From: Aeromonas enteropelogenes
GTDB lineage: Bacteria > Pseudomonadota > Gammaproteobacteria > Enterobacterales > Aeromonadaceae
DNA length: 64,000 bases
NCBI RefSeq assembly: GCF_000819845.1
Contig: NZ_CDCG01000038.1
Location: 1 to 64,000 of the forward strand
Direction: 5' to 3'
Position 1 is the stretch's first letter; each line of letters opens with the position of its first letter. The translations under genes were made by a program, and so were the position numbers. This document shows, piece after piece, positions 49,183-57,951 of the stretch. The notes under the pieces were generated by a model. It saw only the letters and a program-made list of their open reading frames with translations, had not been told where the DNA came from and ran no database searches.

Positions 49183-50634
49183 TTATTTGGCCGGGATCTG
49201 CTCCAGCACGCGAGTCAGCAGCTGCCAGAAGCGCTCGACCGCGACGATGTGCACCTTCTCGTCCGGGGAGTGGGCGCCGCGGATGGTCGGGCCGAAGGAG
49301 ACCATGTCCCACTCGGGGTAGGCGCTCTTGAACAGACCGCACTCGAGGCCGGCGTGGATCACCATGATGTTGGGGCGGCTGCCGAACAGCTCCTCATAGG
49401 TGCCGCGCACCAGCTCCATCACCGGGGAGTTGACGTTCGGGGCCCAGCCCGGGTAGGCGCCGGTGAACTCGCAGCTGGCGCCGGCCAGGGTGAACAGGGA
49501 GCGGGTCATCTGCTCAATCTGGTCGCGGCCCGAGTCGATGAGGGAGCGGATCAGGCACTGGACGTACACTTCCCCGTCCAGGGTCTTGATGACGCCCAGG
49601 TTGGTGGAGGTCTCGACCACGCCGGTCATGCTGTCACTCATGCGCATCACGCCGTTCGGGCAGGCCATCAGGGCATCCAGCAGGCGATCGCGCAGGGAGG
49701 CGCTCATCACCTTGGCGGGGGCGGCAGTCTGGGTCAGCAGGAGGGTCAGGTGCGGTTCGGTGGCGGCCAGCTCGGTCTGGTAGATGCCGGTGAAGCGATC
49801 GACCAGGGCCTTGAACTCGGCGACGCTGGCGCCCGGCACCACCAGGGTGGCACGGGCCTCACGGGGGATGGCGTTGCGCAGGGTGCCGCCGTGGATCTCG
49901 GCGAGCTCCACGTTTAGGGCCTGGGCGGCCTTGAGCAGGCGCACCAGCAGCTTGTTGGCGTTGCCGCGGCCGCGGTGGATGTCACCGCCGGAGTGGCCGC
50001 CGACCAGCCCCTTCACCTGCAGCTCGAACGCCTCACCCGCCGGGGCAGCGGTCAGCTCGAGGGGGAAGCGAATGTTGGCGTCGACGCCACCGGCGCAGCC
50101 CATGTAGACCTCACCGTCCTCTTCGGAATCGGTGTTGATGAGGATCTCGCCCTCCAGCCAGCCGGCCTCGAGGCCGAAGGCGCCGGTCATGCCGGTCTCT
50201 TCGTCGGAGGTGAGCAGCACCTCCAGCGGGCCGTGTTTGAGGCTCTTGTCGGCCAGCACCGCCAGACAGGCGGCCATGCCGACGCCGTTGTCGGCGCCCA
50301 GGGTGGTGCCGCGGGCGGTGACCCACTCACCGTCCACGTAGGCATCGATGGGGTCTTTGGTGAAATCGTGAGGGGTATCGGCGTTGGCCTGGGGCACCAT
50401 GTCGAGGTGCGCCTGCAGCACTACCGGCTTGCGGTTTTCCATGCCCGGGGTAGCGGGCTTCTTGATGAAGAGGTTGCCGACCTTGTCCTGCTTCACCGCC
50501 AGCCCTTCGGCGCTGGCCCACTCGGTGATCCAGCTGGCGAGCGCCTGCTCGTGCTTGGAGGGGTGGGGGATGGAGCAGATTTTCTCGAAGAAATGCCACA
50601 CCAGGGTGGGAGAGAGGGAACTCAGTTGTGCCAC
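49183..50634 (-). CDS. pepD: Aminoacyl-histidine dipeptidase (peptidase D)
   Basis: A 483-residue M20 metallopeptidase that cleaves Xaa-His dipeptides. Motifs: VLQAHLDMVPQ, GTTLGADNGVGMA, TSDEETGMTGAFGLE, NTDSEEDGEVYMGCAGG and IHAGLECGLF. The start is GTG 50634, with AAGGAG 7 bases upstream; the N terminus then aligns with E. coli PepD. Confidence 0.96.
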   Translation of the reverse strand: MAQLSSLSPTLVWHFFEKICSIPHPSKHEQALASWITEWASAEGLAVKQDKVGNLFIKKPATPGMENRKPVVLQAHLDMVPQANADTPHDFTKDPIDAYVDGEWVTARGTTLGADNGVGMAACLAVLADKSLKHGPLEVLLTSDEETGMTGAFGLEAGWLEGEILINTDSEEDGEVYMGCAGGVDANIRFPLELTAAPAGEAFELQVKGLVGGHSGGDIHRGRGNANKLLVRLLKAAQALNVELAEIHGGTLRNAIPREARATLVVPGASVAEFKALVDRFTGIYQTELAATEPHLTLLLTQTAAPAKVMSASLRDRLLDALMACPNGVMRMSDSMTGVVETSTNLGVIKTLDGEVYVQCLIRSLIDSGRDQIEQMTRSLFTLAGASCEFTGAYPGWAPNVNSPVMELVRGTYEELFGSRPNIMVIHAGLECGLFKSAYPEWDMVSFGPTIRGAHSPDEKVHIVAVERFWQLLTRVLEQIPAK

Positions 50635-50826
50635 GTCAGGACTCCTTACCAGCACGGAATAGTGAGAGGCCCCGTCAACGGGCCCGGGAAGTGGATAACG
50701 ATAATACAGCCAATCGCAGAAAAATGTGAGCAGACAGCGTAAATCTCGGGTCGGTTATGCTGCTGGGAAAGGTTGTGGCAGGCAATGATCAGGTTCGAGG
50801 GGGTCTGGCTGGTGGAAAAGAAATTA

Positions 50827-50842
50827 TGTGACACATCTCACA
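50827..50842 (+). promoter_or_regulatory. Perfect CRP-cAMP binding site
   Basis: TGTGA-CACATC-TCACA has both conserved half-sites and exact 6-base spacing, flanked by A/T. Its centre is about 48 bases upstream of the start predicted from the promoter at 50849-50876, next to the -35, so CRP could repress or activate. Confidence 0.8.
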
Positions 50843-50848
50843 AAAAAG

Positions 50849-50876
50849 TTGAATTTATGGCGCCGACTGGTAAATT
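50849..50876 (+). promoter_or_regulatory. Putative promoter of the CRP-linked small transcript
   Basis: TTGAAT (50849-50854) and TAAATT (50871-50876) are separated by 16 bases; transcription would begin near 50883. Confidence 0.55.
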
Positions 50877-50915
50877 AGCCTCCGTGGTTCGCCACCCGTC
50901 AGGATGACGATGAAA

Positions 50916-50962
50916 GCCTCCAGGGAACCGAAGCAAAGACAAGTGCGCCTCCATGGAACCGA
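50916..50962 (+). repeat. Direct repeat in the small-RNA leader
   Basis: GCCTCCAGGGAACCGA (50916-50931) and GCCTCCATGGAACCGA (50947-50962) differ at one of 16 positions and start 31 bases apart. Both contain CCTCC, which could pair with ribosome binding sites. Confidence 0.75.
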
Positions 50963-51029
50963 GTGTTCGTTCAAGGATTTGAGCCCGCATTAAAGGTACG
51001 TAACTTGTTAAGCAATCAGGAGTTTAAAG

Positions 51030-51119
51030 ATGCCAGGCAGCAACTCAACCTATTGGTTCGCCCCGTCTCTCTATACCCAGGGTTTCAGCTACCCTAACCC
51101 CTTCGTCACCCGTCGCTAA
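51030..51119 (+). CDS. Putative 29-residue small protein in the CRP-linked RNA
   Basis: A 29-codon ORF, MPGSNSTYWFAPSLYTQGFS then YPNPFVTRR, with AGGAG exactly 7 bases before the ATG. It is rich in aromatic residues, serine and proline, with a basic C terminus, and has no hydrophobic segment, so it is probably cytosolic. The length equals that of VcdP, the citrate-synthase-binding small protein of V. cholerae; homology is a hypothesis. It lies in the transcript predicted at 50883-51219. Confidence 0.6.
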   Translation: MPGSNSTYWFAPSLYTQGFSYPNPFVTRR

Positions 51120-51178
51120 GACGGTCTGTCCGAACAAACGGACAACCCGCCTGTGGCAAACAGGCATGACGAGAAAGC

Positions 51179-51219
51179 AGCAGGTGTGTGAGGTAAATCC
51201 TCCTCCCTGCTATTTTTTT
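51179..51219 (+). terminator. Intrinsic terminator of the small transcript
   Basis: AGCAGG (51179-51184) pairs with CCTGCT (51206-51211), with an inner GAGG/CCTC pairing, followed by A and seven T (51213-51219). Confidence 0.75.
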
Positions 51220-51239
51220 ATCTGCTGTTTGGCGTTGTG

Positions 51240-51575
51240 ATGGATTTTGCGTCAACCGGACGGGTAGTCGCTTGGTCATTTGGCTCTTTATATGAGTCAT
51301 CTGGGGATAATCTGGACGATCTTTCCTTCATTTGGCATACGTTTGCCAGTCATTTTATCTGCAAACGGTGCTATCATACCGGCCCAACAGCCTGTCCGCG
51401 GTGTTGGCACTCCATGCAACCGATCGCCGGATATGCCCATCTTGCTTCCACTGCCATAGATCCGCTGCCGAGGCTTAGCCCTGAGGCAGCCAAAGTGCAA
51501 TCTGAATTCAGTCGAGCAAGGGCCGTCATTGCTTGGTTATCGGGAAAATGTCCCGGTTGCCGTCATTTTAAGTGA
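51240..51575 (+). CDS. Putative CxxC-rich (zinc-ribbon-like) protein
   Basis: A frame of about 111 residues with three CxxC knuckles: CKRC and CPRC separated by 7 residues (YHTGPTA), then CPGC near the C terminus (GKCPGCRHFK). Three such motifs in one frame are unlikely by chance and suggest a metal-binding protein, but there is no clear ribosome binding site, so the start is uncertain and could lie further in. It sits 32 bases before gpt, in the same direction. No family recognised. Confidence 0.4.
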   Translation: MDFASTGRVVAWSFGSLYESSGDNLDDLSFIWHTFASHFICKRCYHTGPTACPRCWHSMQPIAGYAHLASTAIDPLPRLSPEAAKVQSEFSRARAVIAWLSGKCPGCRHFK

Positions 51576-51606
51576 TTGTTTTAAATAACTATTCGAGATC
51601 GATAAC

Positions 51607-52074
51607 ATGCCGAAGAAGTTTTATGTATCGTGGGACAACCTGCAACGTGAAGCGCGCCGTCTGGCCCGTCGTCAACTGCCAGTCAGCCAATGGAAAGGGA
51701 TCATCGCGGTCAGCCGTGGCGGCCTGGTGCCCGCTGCCCTGATGGCCCGTGAACTCGGCATTCGCAACGTGGAAACCCTGTGCATCTCCAGCTATGACCA
51801 TGACAACCAGCGCGAGCTGGTGGTGGTCAAGGCCGCGACCACCGCAGGGGATGGTGAAGGTTGGCTGGTGGTGGACGATCTGGTGGATACCGGTGGCACC
51901 GCCAAGGCGATCCGCGAGCTCTATCCGCGCGCCAAGTTCATCACCATCTTCGCCAAGCCGATGGGCGAGCCGCTGGTAGATGACTTCGAAGTTGCCATTC
52001 CGCAGGATACCTGGATTGAACAACCCTGGGACATGGCGCTGGAGTTCACCACGCCAATCTGCGACGAAAAATAA
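51607..52074 (+). CDS. gpt: Xanthine-guanine phosphoribosyltransferase
   Basis: A 155-residue purine salvage enzyme that makes XMP and GMP from the bases and PRPP. It has the PRPP loop [42 protein letters not shown], and the C-terminal [14 protein letters not shown] segment. Start [20 protein letters not shown] is family-typical. A terminator follows. Confidence 0.97.
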   Translation: MPKKFYVSWDNLQREARRLARRQLPVSQWKGIIAVSRGGLVPAALMARELGIRNVETLCISSYDHDNQRELVVVKAATTAGDGEGWLVVDDLVDTGGTAKAIRELYPRAKFITIFAKPMGEPLVDDFEVAIPQDTWIEQPWDMALEFTTPICDEK

Positions 52075-52080
52075 CAGTTC

Positions 52081-52112
52081 ACAGGGCTCCACTTCGGAGC
52101 CCTGTTTTTTTG
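52081..52112 (+). terminator. Terminator after gpt
   Basis: ACAGGGCTCC/GGAGCCCTGT, a 10-bp stem with a 5-base loop, is followed by a run of seven T. Confidence 0.92.
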
Positions 52113-52195
52113 TCTGTCAATTGGGCCCGGGGTGGCTGTGCGACAACAAATCTGGTTAAGATGAACCATTGCCTGATCATGAATGAGATTTTACC

Positions 52196-53461
52196 TTGGA
52201 CTTGAACGACGACCTCAACCTGACCGACCGACTGTTTACCCGCGTCAAGAAGGTATTGGAGACTTCCGAGATATCCAATACCAGTCCGGCGGCGGAAGAG
52301 GGCGAGTCAGAGGAGATGTTTATCGATGGCTCCCTGTCAAATCGCTGGTATCGTCTGCTGCGACGCCCTTCCTGGGCCTGGCAGGGCGCCGATCCGGTCG
52401 AAGTGGAGCAGACCCTGGCGCGCATCGCCATGGCGACCGGGGAGCGAACCCATGATTGCTACCTCGATACCATCAAGGGTTATGTGCCGGGCAACTGGAT
52501 CTATGAGTGGAGCCAGGTGGCCGGCACCTACTTCAAACGGGGACGCGAACTGCGCGAGCAGGGAGATTCGGCGGCCGCGCTGAAGCAACTGCTCAAGGCG
52601 GTGCGCTACTACTCCATCGCCAGCTACCCCCACCTCAAGAATGACGAGCTGGCGGATCAAGCCCAGCTTTTAGGCAACATGGCCTATCGCGAGGCGGGCC
52701 GGCTGTTCAAGGTGCCGCTCAAAGAGATTCAGGTGCCGTTTCGCGGCAAGCATATCCAGGGCTATCTGCACCTGCCGACTACCGACAAGCCGGTGCCTTT
52801 GGTGATCATCAGCGGTGGAATCGACTCCCTGCAGCTCGATTTCCTCGCCTTTTATCTCAAGCGGCTGGAACCCAACGGCATCGGCATGCTCTCGCTGGAC
52901 ATGCCGGGGATCGGCTATGCCGAACATTGGCCGTTGGTGCAGGACACCAGTCGCCTCCATCAGGCGGTGCTGCAGTATCTCTCCGAGGTGGCCTGGGTCG
53001 ATCACCAGCGCATCGCCATGGTAGGCATGCGCCTTGCAGGGAATATTGCTGCGCGTTTGGCCTTCATCGAGCCTTTCAAGCTGCGTACCGTGGTGTGCGT
53101 GGGGGCGGGGGTCAATCAGGTATTCACCAGTCCTGAACTTTTTGCAAAATGCCCTCGCATGATGCGAGACAGCCTGGCCAACCGGCTGGGAGAGGATGCA
53201 GCCCAGTGGGATACCATGCGCACCAAGTGCCAGGTATTTTCACTCAAAACGCAAGGATTGCTGGGGACTCGCACCTCGGTGCCGATATTAAGTATCGGGC
53301 ACAAGAAAGATTTCATCTGTCCCGAGAGCGATGTCCGGGCATTGGCGGCGGCCAGCCGCAATGGCAAGGCGGTCGTGTTCGACAAGCAACCCTTGCTGGA
53401 GGTGTATGACCAAGCCATGGAGGAGATTGTCGAGTGGTTGAAACGACATCTGTGTGTCTGA
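52196..53461 (+). CDS. frsA: Fermentation-respiration switch protein FrsA
   Basis: A 421-residue alpha/beta-hydrolase-fold protein homologous to E. coli FrsA (414), which binds unphosphorylated IIA-Glc and shifts metabolism toward fermentation. GNWIYEW, YSIASYPHLKNDELADQAQ, LVIISGGIDSLQLDF, MLSLDMPGIGYAEHW and GLLGTRTSVPILS are recognisable. As in the family, the nucleophile-elbow serine is replaced (GMRLAGN), so ordinary esterase chemistry is doubtful. The start is taken at TTG 52196; it is uncertain. It keeps the gpt-frsA-crl order. Confidence 0.9.
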   Translation: MDLNDDLNLTDRLFTRVKKVLETSEISNTSPAAEEGESEEMFIDGSLSNRWYRLLRRPSWAWQGADPVEVEQTLARIAMATGERTHDCYLDTIKGYVPGNWIYEWSQVAGTYFKRGRELREQGDSAAALKQLLKAVRYYSIASYPHLKNDELADQAQLLGNMAYREAGRLFKVPLKEIQVPFRGKHIQGYLHLPTTDKPVPLVIISGGIDSLQLDFLAFYLKRLEPNGIGMLSLDMPGIGYAEHWPLVQDTSRLHQAVLQYLSEVAWVDHQRIAMVGMRLAGNIAARLAFIEPFKLRTVVCVGAGVNQVFTSPELFAKCPRMMRDSLANRLGEDAAQWDTMRTKCQVFSLKTQGLLGTRTSVPILSIGHKKDFICPESDVRALAAASRNGKAVVFDKQPLLEVYDQAMEEIVEWLKRHLCV

Positions 53462-53523
53462 TGTCGCGCTAAAAATCTGATGCCATCACAAGGTGGCGCG
53501 GCTTGTTTAACAGGGAGGTTAAC

Positions 53524-53916
53524 ATGTCTGAAAGAGTGACCTACAAGCGACTGCTGAGGCAATTCGCTGCCATAGGCCCATATCTGCGCGAGGATTTGTG
53601 TGAAGAGGGGCGTTACCGTTTCGATTGTCTGTCCGTCTGTGTCAGCGCCAAGCCGGCACCGGACAAGCGGGAGTTCTGGGGCTGGTGGCTGGTACTGGAG
53701 CAGGATGACCATCACTTCCGTTATCACTATCAGCTCGGTTTCTACGATGCAGACGGGGTGTGGCTCGACAAACCCGTCCCCAAGAAACACCAGGCAGAAG
53801 TGGAACGGACCCTCAATCACTTCTACAAGCTTCTGGTGGACAGATTGACTGTGCTTGAGTGCCACCTGGCGCCAGCTGAGCAGGTAACCAACGAACTGGC
53901 GGTCACCGCCGCCTGA
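53524..53916 (+). CDS. crl: Sigma factor-binding protein Crl
   Basis: A 130-residue protein that stabilises the sigma-S RNA polymerase holoenzyme. TYKRLLRQFAAIGPYLREDL, CLSVCVSAKPAPDKREFWGW and a C-terminal helix are typical. The ATG at 53524 has GGGAGG 7 bases upstream and is preferred to the earlier in-frame TTG. Confidence 0.94.
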   Translation: MSERVTYKRLLRQFAAIGPYLREDLCEEGRYRFDCLSVCVSAKPAPDKREFWGWWLVLEQDDHHFRYHYQLGFYDADGVWLDKPVPKKHQAEVERTLNHFYKLLVDRLTVLECHLAPAEQVTNELAVTAA

Positions 53917-53924
53917 TCCCCGAT

Positions 53925-53955
53925 ACCCTGCGAGGGACTCACTCCCTCGCAGGGT
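53925..53955 (+). terminator. Terminator after crl
   Basis: ACCCTGCGAGGGA/TCCCTCGCAGGGT, a 13-bp perfect stem with loop CTCAC, is followed by TATTCTTGTTCT. Confidence 0.85.
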
Positions 53956-54070
53956 TATTCTTGTTCTCCCCTTCGCGGATTTTCGCCCCTTCTTCCGACG
54001 TTAATTGCCTTGCAGGGCCTGATGGCCGTGGGTATAAAGGGATTCCTTACTTTTTAGCCTTTATGCTCCC

Positions 54071-55174
54071 ATGGAAAACAGAACCATAGTCGTCAAGTTG
54101 GGCACCAGCGTGCTCACAGGGGGGTCTTCCCAGCTCAATCGTGCCCATATGGTCGAGCTGGTCAGACAGTGTGCGGCCTTGCACCGTCACGGCCATCGCG
54201 TCGTCGTCGTCACCTCGGGGGCCATTGCCGCCGGGCGTGAGCACCTGGGGCACCCGCCACTGGCGCCAACCCTGCCCAACAAGCAGATGCTGGCAGCGAT
54301 AGGCCAGACCCAGCTGATCCGGGTATGGCAGGATCTGTTCAACCTCTACGGTCTGCATATCGGCCAGATGCTGCTGACCCGCGCCGATCTCGAGGATCGC
54401 GAACGCTACCTCAATGCCCGCGACACCCTGCGTACTCTGCTCGATCACCGCATCATTCCGGTCATCAACGAGAACGACGCCGTGGCCACCGCCGAGATCA
54501 AGGTGGGGGACAACGACAACCTCTCGGCTCGTGCTGCCATCCTGGCCGATGCGGATCTGCTGATCCTGCTTACCGACCAGAAGGGGCTGTTTACCGCCGA
54601 TCCGCGCACCAACCCGGATGCCCAGCTGATCGAAGAGGTGCAGACCATAGACGACACCCTGCGCAAGCTGGCGGGCGGCAGTGTCAGCGGCCTTGGCACC
54701 GGCGGCATGGCCACCAAGCTGCAGGCGGCCGACGTGGCCCGTCGTGCCGGTATCGACGTGGTGATCGCCACTGGCCAGGTGCCGGAGGTAGTGGGGCGCC
54801 TGGCCAAGGGCGAGCGTATCGGCACCCGTTTCCCGGCCCTGGCCACGCCGCTGGAAGGGCGCAAGAGCTGGATCCTGGCAGGCCCCCCTCCCCACGGCGA
54901 AGTGCATGTGGATCAGGGGGCCGTGGCCGCCATGCAGGAGAAAGGCTCCAGCCTGCTGCCCAAGGGGATCGTCGCGGTCAAGGGGGATTTCGTGCGCGGC
55001 GACGTGGTGCGTATCCTGGGACCCAAGGGCGCCGAGCTGGCGCGCGGCATCTGCCGTTACAACCATCAGGAGCTCGACAAGCTGCAGGGCGTCCATTCGG
55101 ACCAGATTGAACAGGTATTGGGTTACGGCTATGGCGCCGTGGCCATTCATCGGGATGATATGGTGCTGCTGTGA
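54071..55174 (+). CDS. proB: Glutamate 5-kinase
   Basis: A 367-residue first enzyme of proline synthesis, feedback-inhibited by proline in the family. It has an amino acid kinase domain ([61 protein letters not shown]) and a C-terminal PUA domain (about 275-355). Start [11 protein letters not shown]. proA follows after 33 bases. Confidence 0.97.
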   Translation: MENRTIVVKLGTSVLTGGSSQLNRAHMVELVRQCAALHRHGHRVVVVTSGAIAAGREHLGHPPLAPTLPNKQMLAAIGQTQLIRVWQDLFNLYGLHIGQMLLTRADLEDRERYLNARDTLRTLLDHRIIPVINENDAVATAEIKVGDNDNLSARAAILADADLLILLTDQKGLFTADPRTNPDAQLIEEVQTIDDTLRKLAGGSVSGLGTGGMATKLQAADVARRAGIDVVIATGQVPEVVGRLAKGERIGTRFPALATPLEGRKSWILAGPPPHGEVHVDQGAVAAMQEKGSSLLPKGIVAVKGDFVRGDVVRILGPKGAELARGICRYNHQELDKLQGVHSDQIEQVLGYGYGAVAIHRDDMVLL

Positions 55175-55207
55175 TCGCAGCATCGGCATGAACAGAAGGG
55201 AACAGTC

Positions 55208-56461
55208 ATGAGTCTGGAAAAAATGGGGCAGGCGGCCCGTGAGGCCGCCTATCAGCTGGCCACCGTCAGCACGGCGCAGAAGAATCGGGCGCTGGCTGCC
55301 ATCGCCGACGAACTGGAGGCTCGAAGCGCCCAGATCCTGGCTGCCAACGAGAAAGACATCGCCGCTGGGCGTGAGGCCGGACTGTCGGAGGCCATGCTGG
55401 ATCGGCTGTTGCTCAATCCGGCCCGGCTGGCGGGAATCGTGGCGGATGTGCGCAAGGTGATCACCCTGGATGATCCCGTGGGGGCCGAGATCGACAGCCG
55501 GGTACTGGAGAACGGCCTGAGGCTCTCCCGCCGCCGGGTGCCCATCGGCGTCATCGGCGTGATTTACGAGGCGCGCCCCAACGTCACCATCGATATCGCC
55601 AGCCTCTGCCTCAAGACTGGCAACGCCAGCATACTGCGCGGCGGCCGCGAGACCTTCCACTCCAACCTGGAGCTGGTGCGGGTGATCCAGAGCGCGCTGG
55701 CCGCCTCAGGTTTGCCCGAGGCGGCGGTGCAGTACATCGACAACCCGGACAGGGCTCTGGTCGGTGAGCTGCTGCGCCTCGACCGCTACGTGGACATGAT
55801 CATTCCCCGCGGCGGCGCCGGGCTGCACAAGATGTGCAAGGAGAACAGCTCCATCCCAGTCATCATCGGCGGATTCGGCATCAGCCATATTTTCGTGGAC
55901 GAGAGTGCCGATCTGGCGCGTGCCTTGCCCCTCATCGACAACGCCAAGGTGCAGCGCCCCTCCGCCTGCAACGCCCTCGATACTCTGCTGGTGCACGAGA
56001 AGATTGCCGAGCGTCTGTTGCCTCAGCTGGTGAGCCTGATGAACGAGCGCAAGGTGGCGCTGGTGGCCACCCCGGAGGCCATGCCCCTGCTGGCCGGTGC
56101 CGAGCAACTGCGCGCAGCGGGTGCCGAGGACTTTGATACCGAATGGCTGTCGCTGACGCTAGGGATCAAGCTGGTGGCGGACGTCAACGAGGCGCTGGCC
56201 CATATGCGCGAGCACAATGCCGGCCACTCGGATGCCATCCTCACCAACGATCTGGCCAATGCCGAGCGTTTCGTCAATGGCGCTGGTTCGGCAGCGGTTT
56301 ATGTCAACGCTTCTACCCGTTTCACCGACGGCGGCCAGTTTGGTCTGGGGGCCGAGGTGGCGGTGTCGACCCAGATGCTGCACGCCCGTGGTCCCATGGG
56401 GCTCACTGAGCTCACCAGCTACAAGTGGGTGGGCCAGGCGGACTATCTGAGCCGCGCCTGA
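55208..56461 (+). CDS. proA: Gamma-glutamyl phosphate reductase
   Basis: A 417-residue enzyme that reduces glutamyl phosphate to glutamate semialdehyde with NADPH. The catalytic cysteine lies in [16 protein letters not shown], with [20 protein letters not shown] and [27 protein letters not shown] precedes the ATG. It forms an operon with proB and ends at a terminator. Confidence 0.97.
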   Translation: MSLEKMGQAAREAAYQLATVSTAQKNRALAAIADELEARSAQILAANEKDIAAGREAGLSEAMLDRLLLNPARLAGIVADVRKVITLDDPVGAEIDSRVLENGLRLSRRRVPIGVIGVIYEARPNVTIDIASLCLKTGNASILRGGRETFHSNLELVRVIQSALAASGLPEAAVQYIDNPDRALVGELLRLDRYVDMIIPRGGAGLHKMCKENSSIPVIIGGFGISHIFVDESADLARALPLIDNAKVQRPSACNALDTLLVHEKIAERLLPQLVSLMNERKVALVATPEAMPLLAGAEQLRAAGAEDFDTEWLSLTLGIKLVADVNEALAHMREHNAGHSDAILTNDLANAERFVNGAGSAAVYVNASTRFTDGGQFGLGAEVAVSTQMLHARGPMGLTELTSYKWVGQADYLSRA

Positions 56462-56482
56462 TGTGCCTTGGCGCCAGAGATG

Positions 56483-56518
56483 AAAATGCCGACCCCGGGG
56501 GTCGGCATTTTGTTTTTT
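56483..56518. terminator. Terminator after proA, bidirectional
   Basis: AAAATGCCGACCC/GGGTCGGCATTTT, a 13-bp stem with loop CGG, is followed by GTTTTTT; it also serves the converging small-gene unit. Confidence 0.9.
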
Positions 56519-56546
56519 GAAGGTTCCCGGCATCGCGCCTGGGTAC

Positions 56547-56798
56547 TTATTCCTGGGGATCCCGCTCGATCACGATGTTGGAGAAGCCCAGCTCCTTGAA
56601 GTAGTTCTCGCGGTAATCCTTCACGCTCTTCTTGTCGCGCCGGCACACCTGGGCCAGCTGAGCCTCCATGGCATGGAAGCTGGCGAGGTCGATCCCTTCG
56701 GCGGCGGCCACGGCATCATAGATGCTGTTGAACTTGTCGTTGGCGTAGCCGATCTCCCTGGCCTGCTTCTTGTAGGTGTAAGTAATCTTGAACGCCAT
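56547..56798 (-). CDS. DUF2960-like small protein
   Basis: An 83-residue protein with ITYTYKKQAREIGYANDKF, SIYDAVAAAEGIDLASFHAM and KDYRENYFKELGFSNIVIE. I associate it with the DUF2960 family of Vibrio and Shewanella; this is from memory and moderately sure. No function known. It lies 4 bases after the VF530 gene and likely shares the rsgA-psd transcript. Confidence 0.8.
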   Translation of the reverse strand: MAFKITYTYKKQAREIGYANDKFNSIYDAVAAAEGIDLASFHAMEAQLAQVCRRDKKSVKDYRENYFKELGFSNIVIERDPQE

Positions 56799-56802
56799 GG
56801 CG

Positions 56803-57054
56803 TTATTCCTTTGATTTGGCTTGCTTGCGCTGAACGTAGAGGTAGAGGCTCTCTACCTTTTCCCGTGCCCAGGGGGTCTTGCGCAAAAACTTCAGGCTGG
56901 ACTTGATGCTGGGCTCATGGGTAAAGCAGCGGATGTTGATCTGCCGGCCCAGCTCTTCCCAGCCGTAGTGGGCCACCAGGGCAGTGACGATGGCTTCCAG
57001 CGTCAGCCCGTGCAGCGGATTGTTCTTCTGCGAAGAGGCGGGCTGTTCGCTCAT
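56803..57054 (-). CDS. VF530 family (DUF2132) DNA-binding-like protein
   Basis: An 83-residue protein with [40 protein letters not shown] and [14 protein letters not shown], the VF530/DUF2132 pattern named after a Vibrio fischeri protein. A nucleic-acid role has been suggested from its fold. The start codon overlaps the psd stop by 4 bases. Confidence 0.88.
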   Translation of the reverse strand: MSEQPASSQKNNPLHGLTLEAIVTALVAHYGWEELGRQINIRCFTHEPSIKSSLKFLRKTPWAREKVESLYLYVQRKQAKSKE

Positions 57055-57923
57055 GCTTGCTCCGCCAGCTTGGCAAAGGGTTGACCCATGCGGGTGGTGA
57101 CCCCGTTGGCCAGATGCGGCTCGAAACCGGCCAGCATGCCCGGGCCAAACAGACAGACGACTGTGCTGCCGAGCTTGAACAGACCCATCTCGGCACCTTT
57201 TTGCAAGGTGATGGCCTCATCGCCTGTGTAGTCCCAGCGCACCACCTTCTTCTCTTTGGTCGGCGCTATGTTGCCGGCCCAGATGGTCTCGATGCTGGCC
57301 ACGATAGTGGCACCGACCAGCACCAGCGCCATGGGGCCATGCGGGGTGCGGAAGGTGGCCACCACCCGTTCGTTGCGGGCAAACAGGTTGGGCACGTTTT
57401 CGGCGGTGAGCGGGTTGACCGAGAAGAGATCCCCCGGCACGAACACCATGCTCTCTAGCACGCCATCCAGCGGCATGTGGATGCGGTGGTAATCCTTGGG
57501 CGCCAGATAGATGGTAGCGAAGTCGCCATCCTTGAACGGCGCCACCAGATCCTCATAGCCGCCCAGCAACTCGCGGGCGCTGTAGTCGTGGCCCTTGGCC
57601 TGGATGATACGGCCTTGGCTGATGGGGCCGAGCTGGCTGACGGTGCCATCCACCGGCAGGGCCAGGGTCATGGCGTCTTCCACCAGGGGGCGAATACCGG
57701 GCTTGAGCTCGCGGGTGAAGAACTCGTTGAAGCTCTTGTAGTGGGCAGGGCTCTCGTGCAGCGCCTCGCTCATGTCGACCTGGTACTGCTTGATAAAGGC
57801 CTCGATCACCCTGGTGGTGAGGTTGCCCGCTTCGGCGGCGGCCAGCTTGCCCACCAGGCGGGAGAGGGCGTGTTTGGGCAGGCAGTATTGACCGGCAATT
57901 TTCAGGTTGTCAGTAATGCTCAT
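57051..57923 (-). CDS. psd: Phosphatidylserine decarboxylase proenzyme
   Basis: A 290-residue membrane-associated enzyme that makes phosphatidylethanolamine. The self-cleavage motif LGST, which yields the pyruvoyl prosthetic group, is present in [14 protein letters not shown], and [21 protein letters not shown] and [12 protein letters not shown] are conserved. The ATG at 57923 aligns best with E. coli; ATGs at 57929 and 57932 are alternatives, none with a strong ribosome binding site. It follows rsgA by 28 bases. Confidence 0.96.
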   Translation of the reverse strand: MSITDNLKIAGQYCLPKHALSRLVGKLAAAEAGNLTTRVIEAFIKQYQVDMSEALHESPAHYKSFNEFFTRELKPGIRPLVEDAMTLALPVDGTVSQLGPISQGRIIQAKGHDYSARELLGGYEDLVAPFKDGDFATIYLAPKDYHRIHMPLDGVLESMVFVPGDLFSVNPLTAENVPNLFARNERVVATFRTPHGPMALVLVGATIVASIETIWAGNIAPTKEKKVVRWDYTGDEAITLQKGAEMGLFKLGSTVVCLFGPGMLAGFEPHLANGVTTRMGQPFAKLAEQA

Positions 57924-57951
57924 GTTCATCATCAACGTAGGTTAAACAGGG

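Larger units (their letters stand above)
50883..51219 (+). ncRNA. Candidate CRP-controlled dual-function small RNA
   Basis: The stretch of about 337 nt runs from the predicted start to an intrinsic terminator and is independent of pepD (divergent) and gpt (390 bases further on). It contains a duplicated 16-base element, a 29-codon ORF with strong ribosome binding site, two small hairpins (51127-51144 and 51149-51165), and a terminator whose right arm holds CCTCCTCCC (51199-51207), able to pair with Shine-Dalgarno sequences. It recalls VcdRP of Vibrio cholerae, a CRP-regulated RNA encoding a 29-residue protein that binds citrate synthase; the match is in layout and peptide length only, not verified by alignment. 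Confidence 0.6.
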
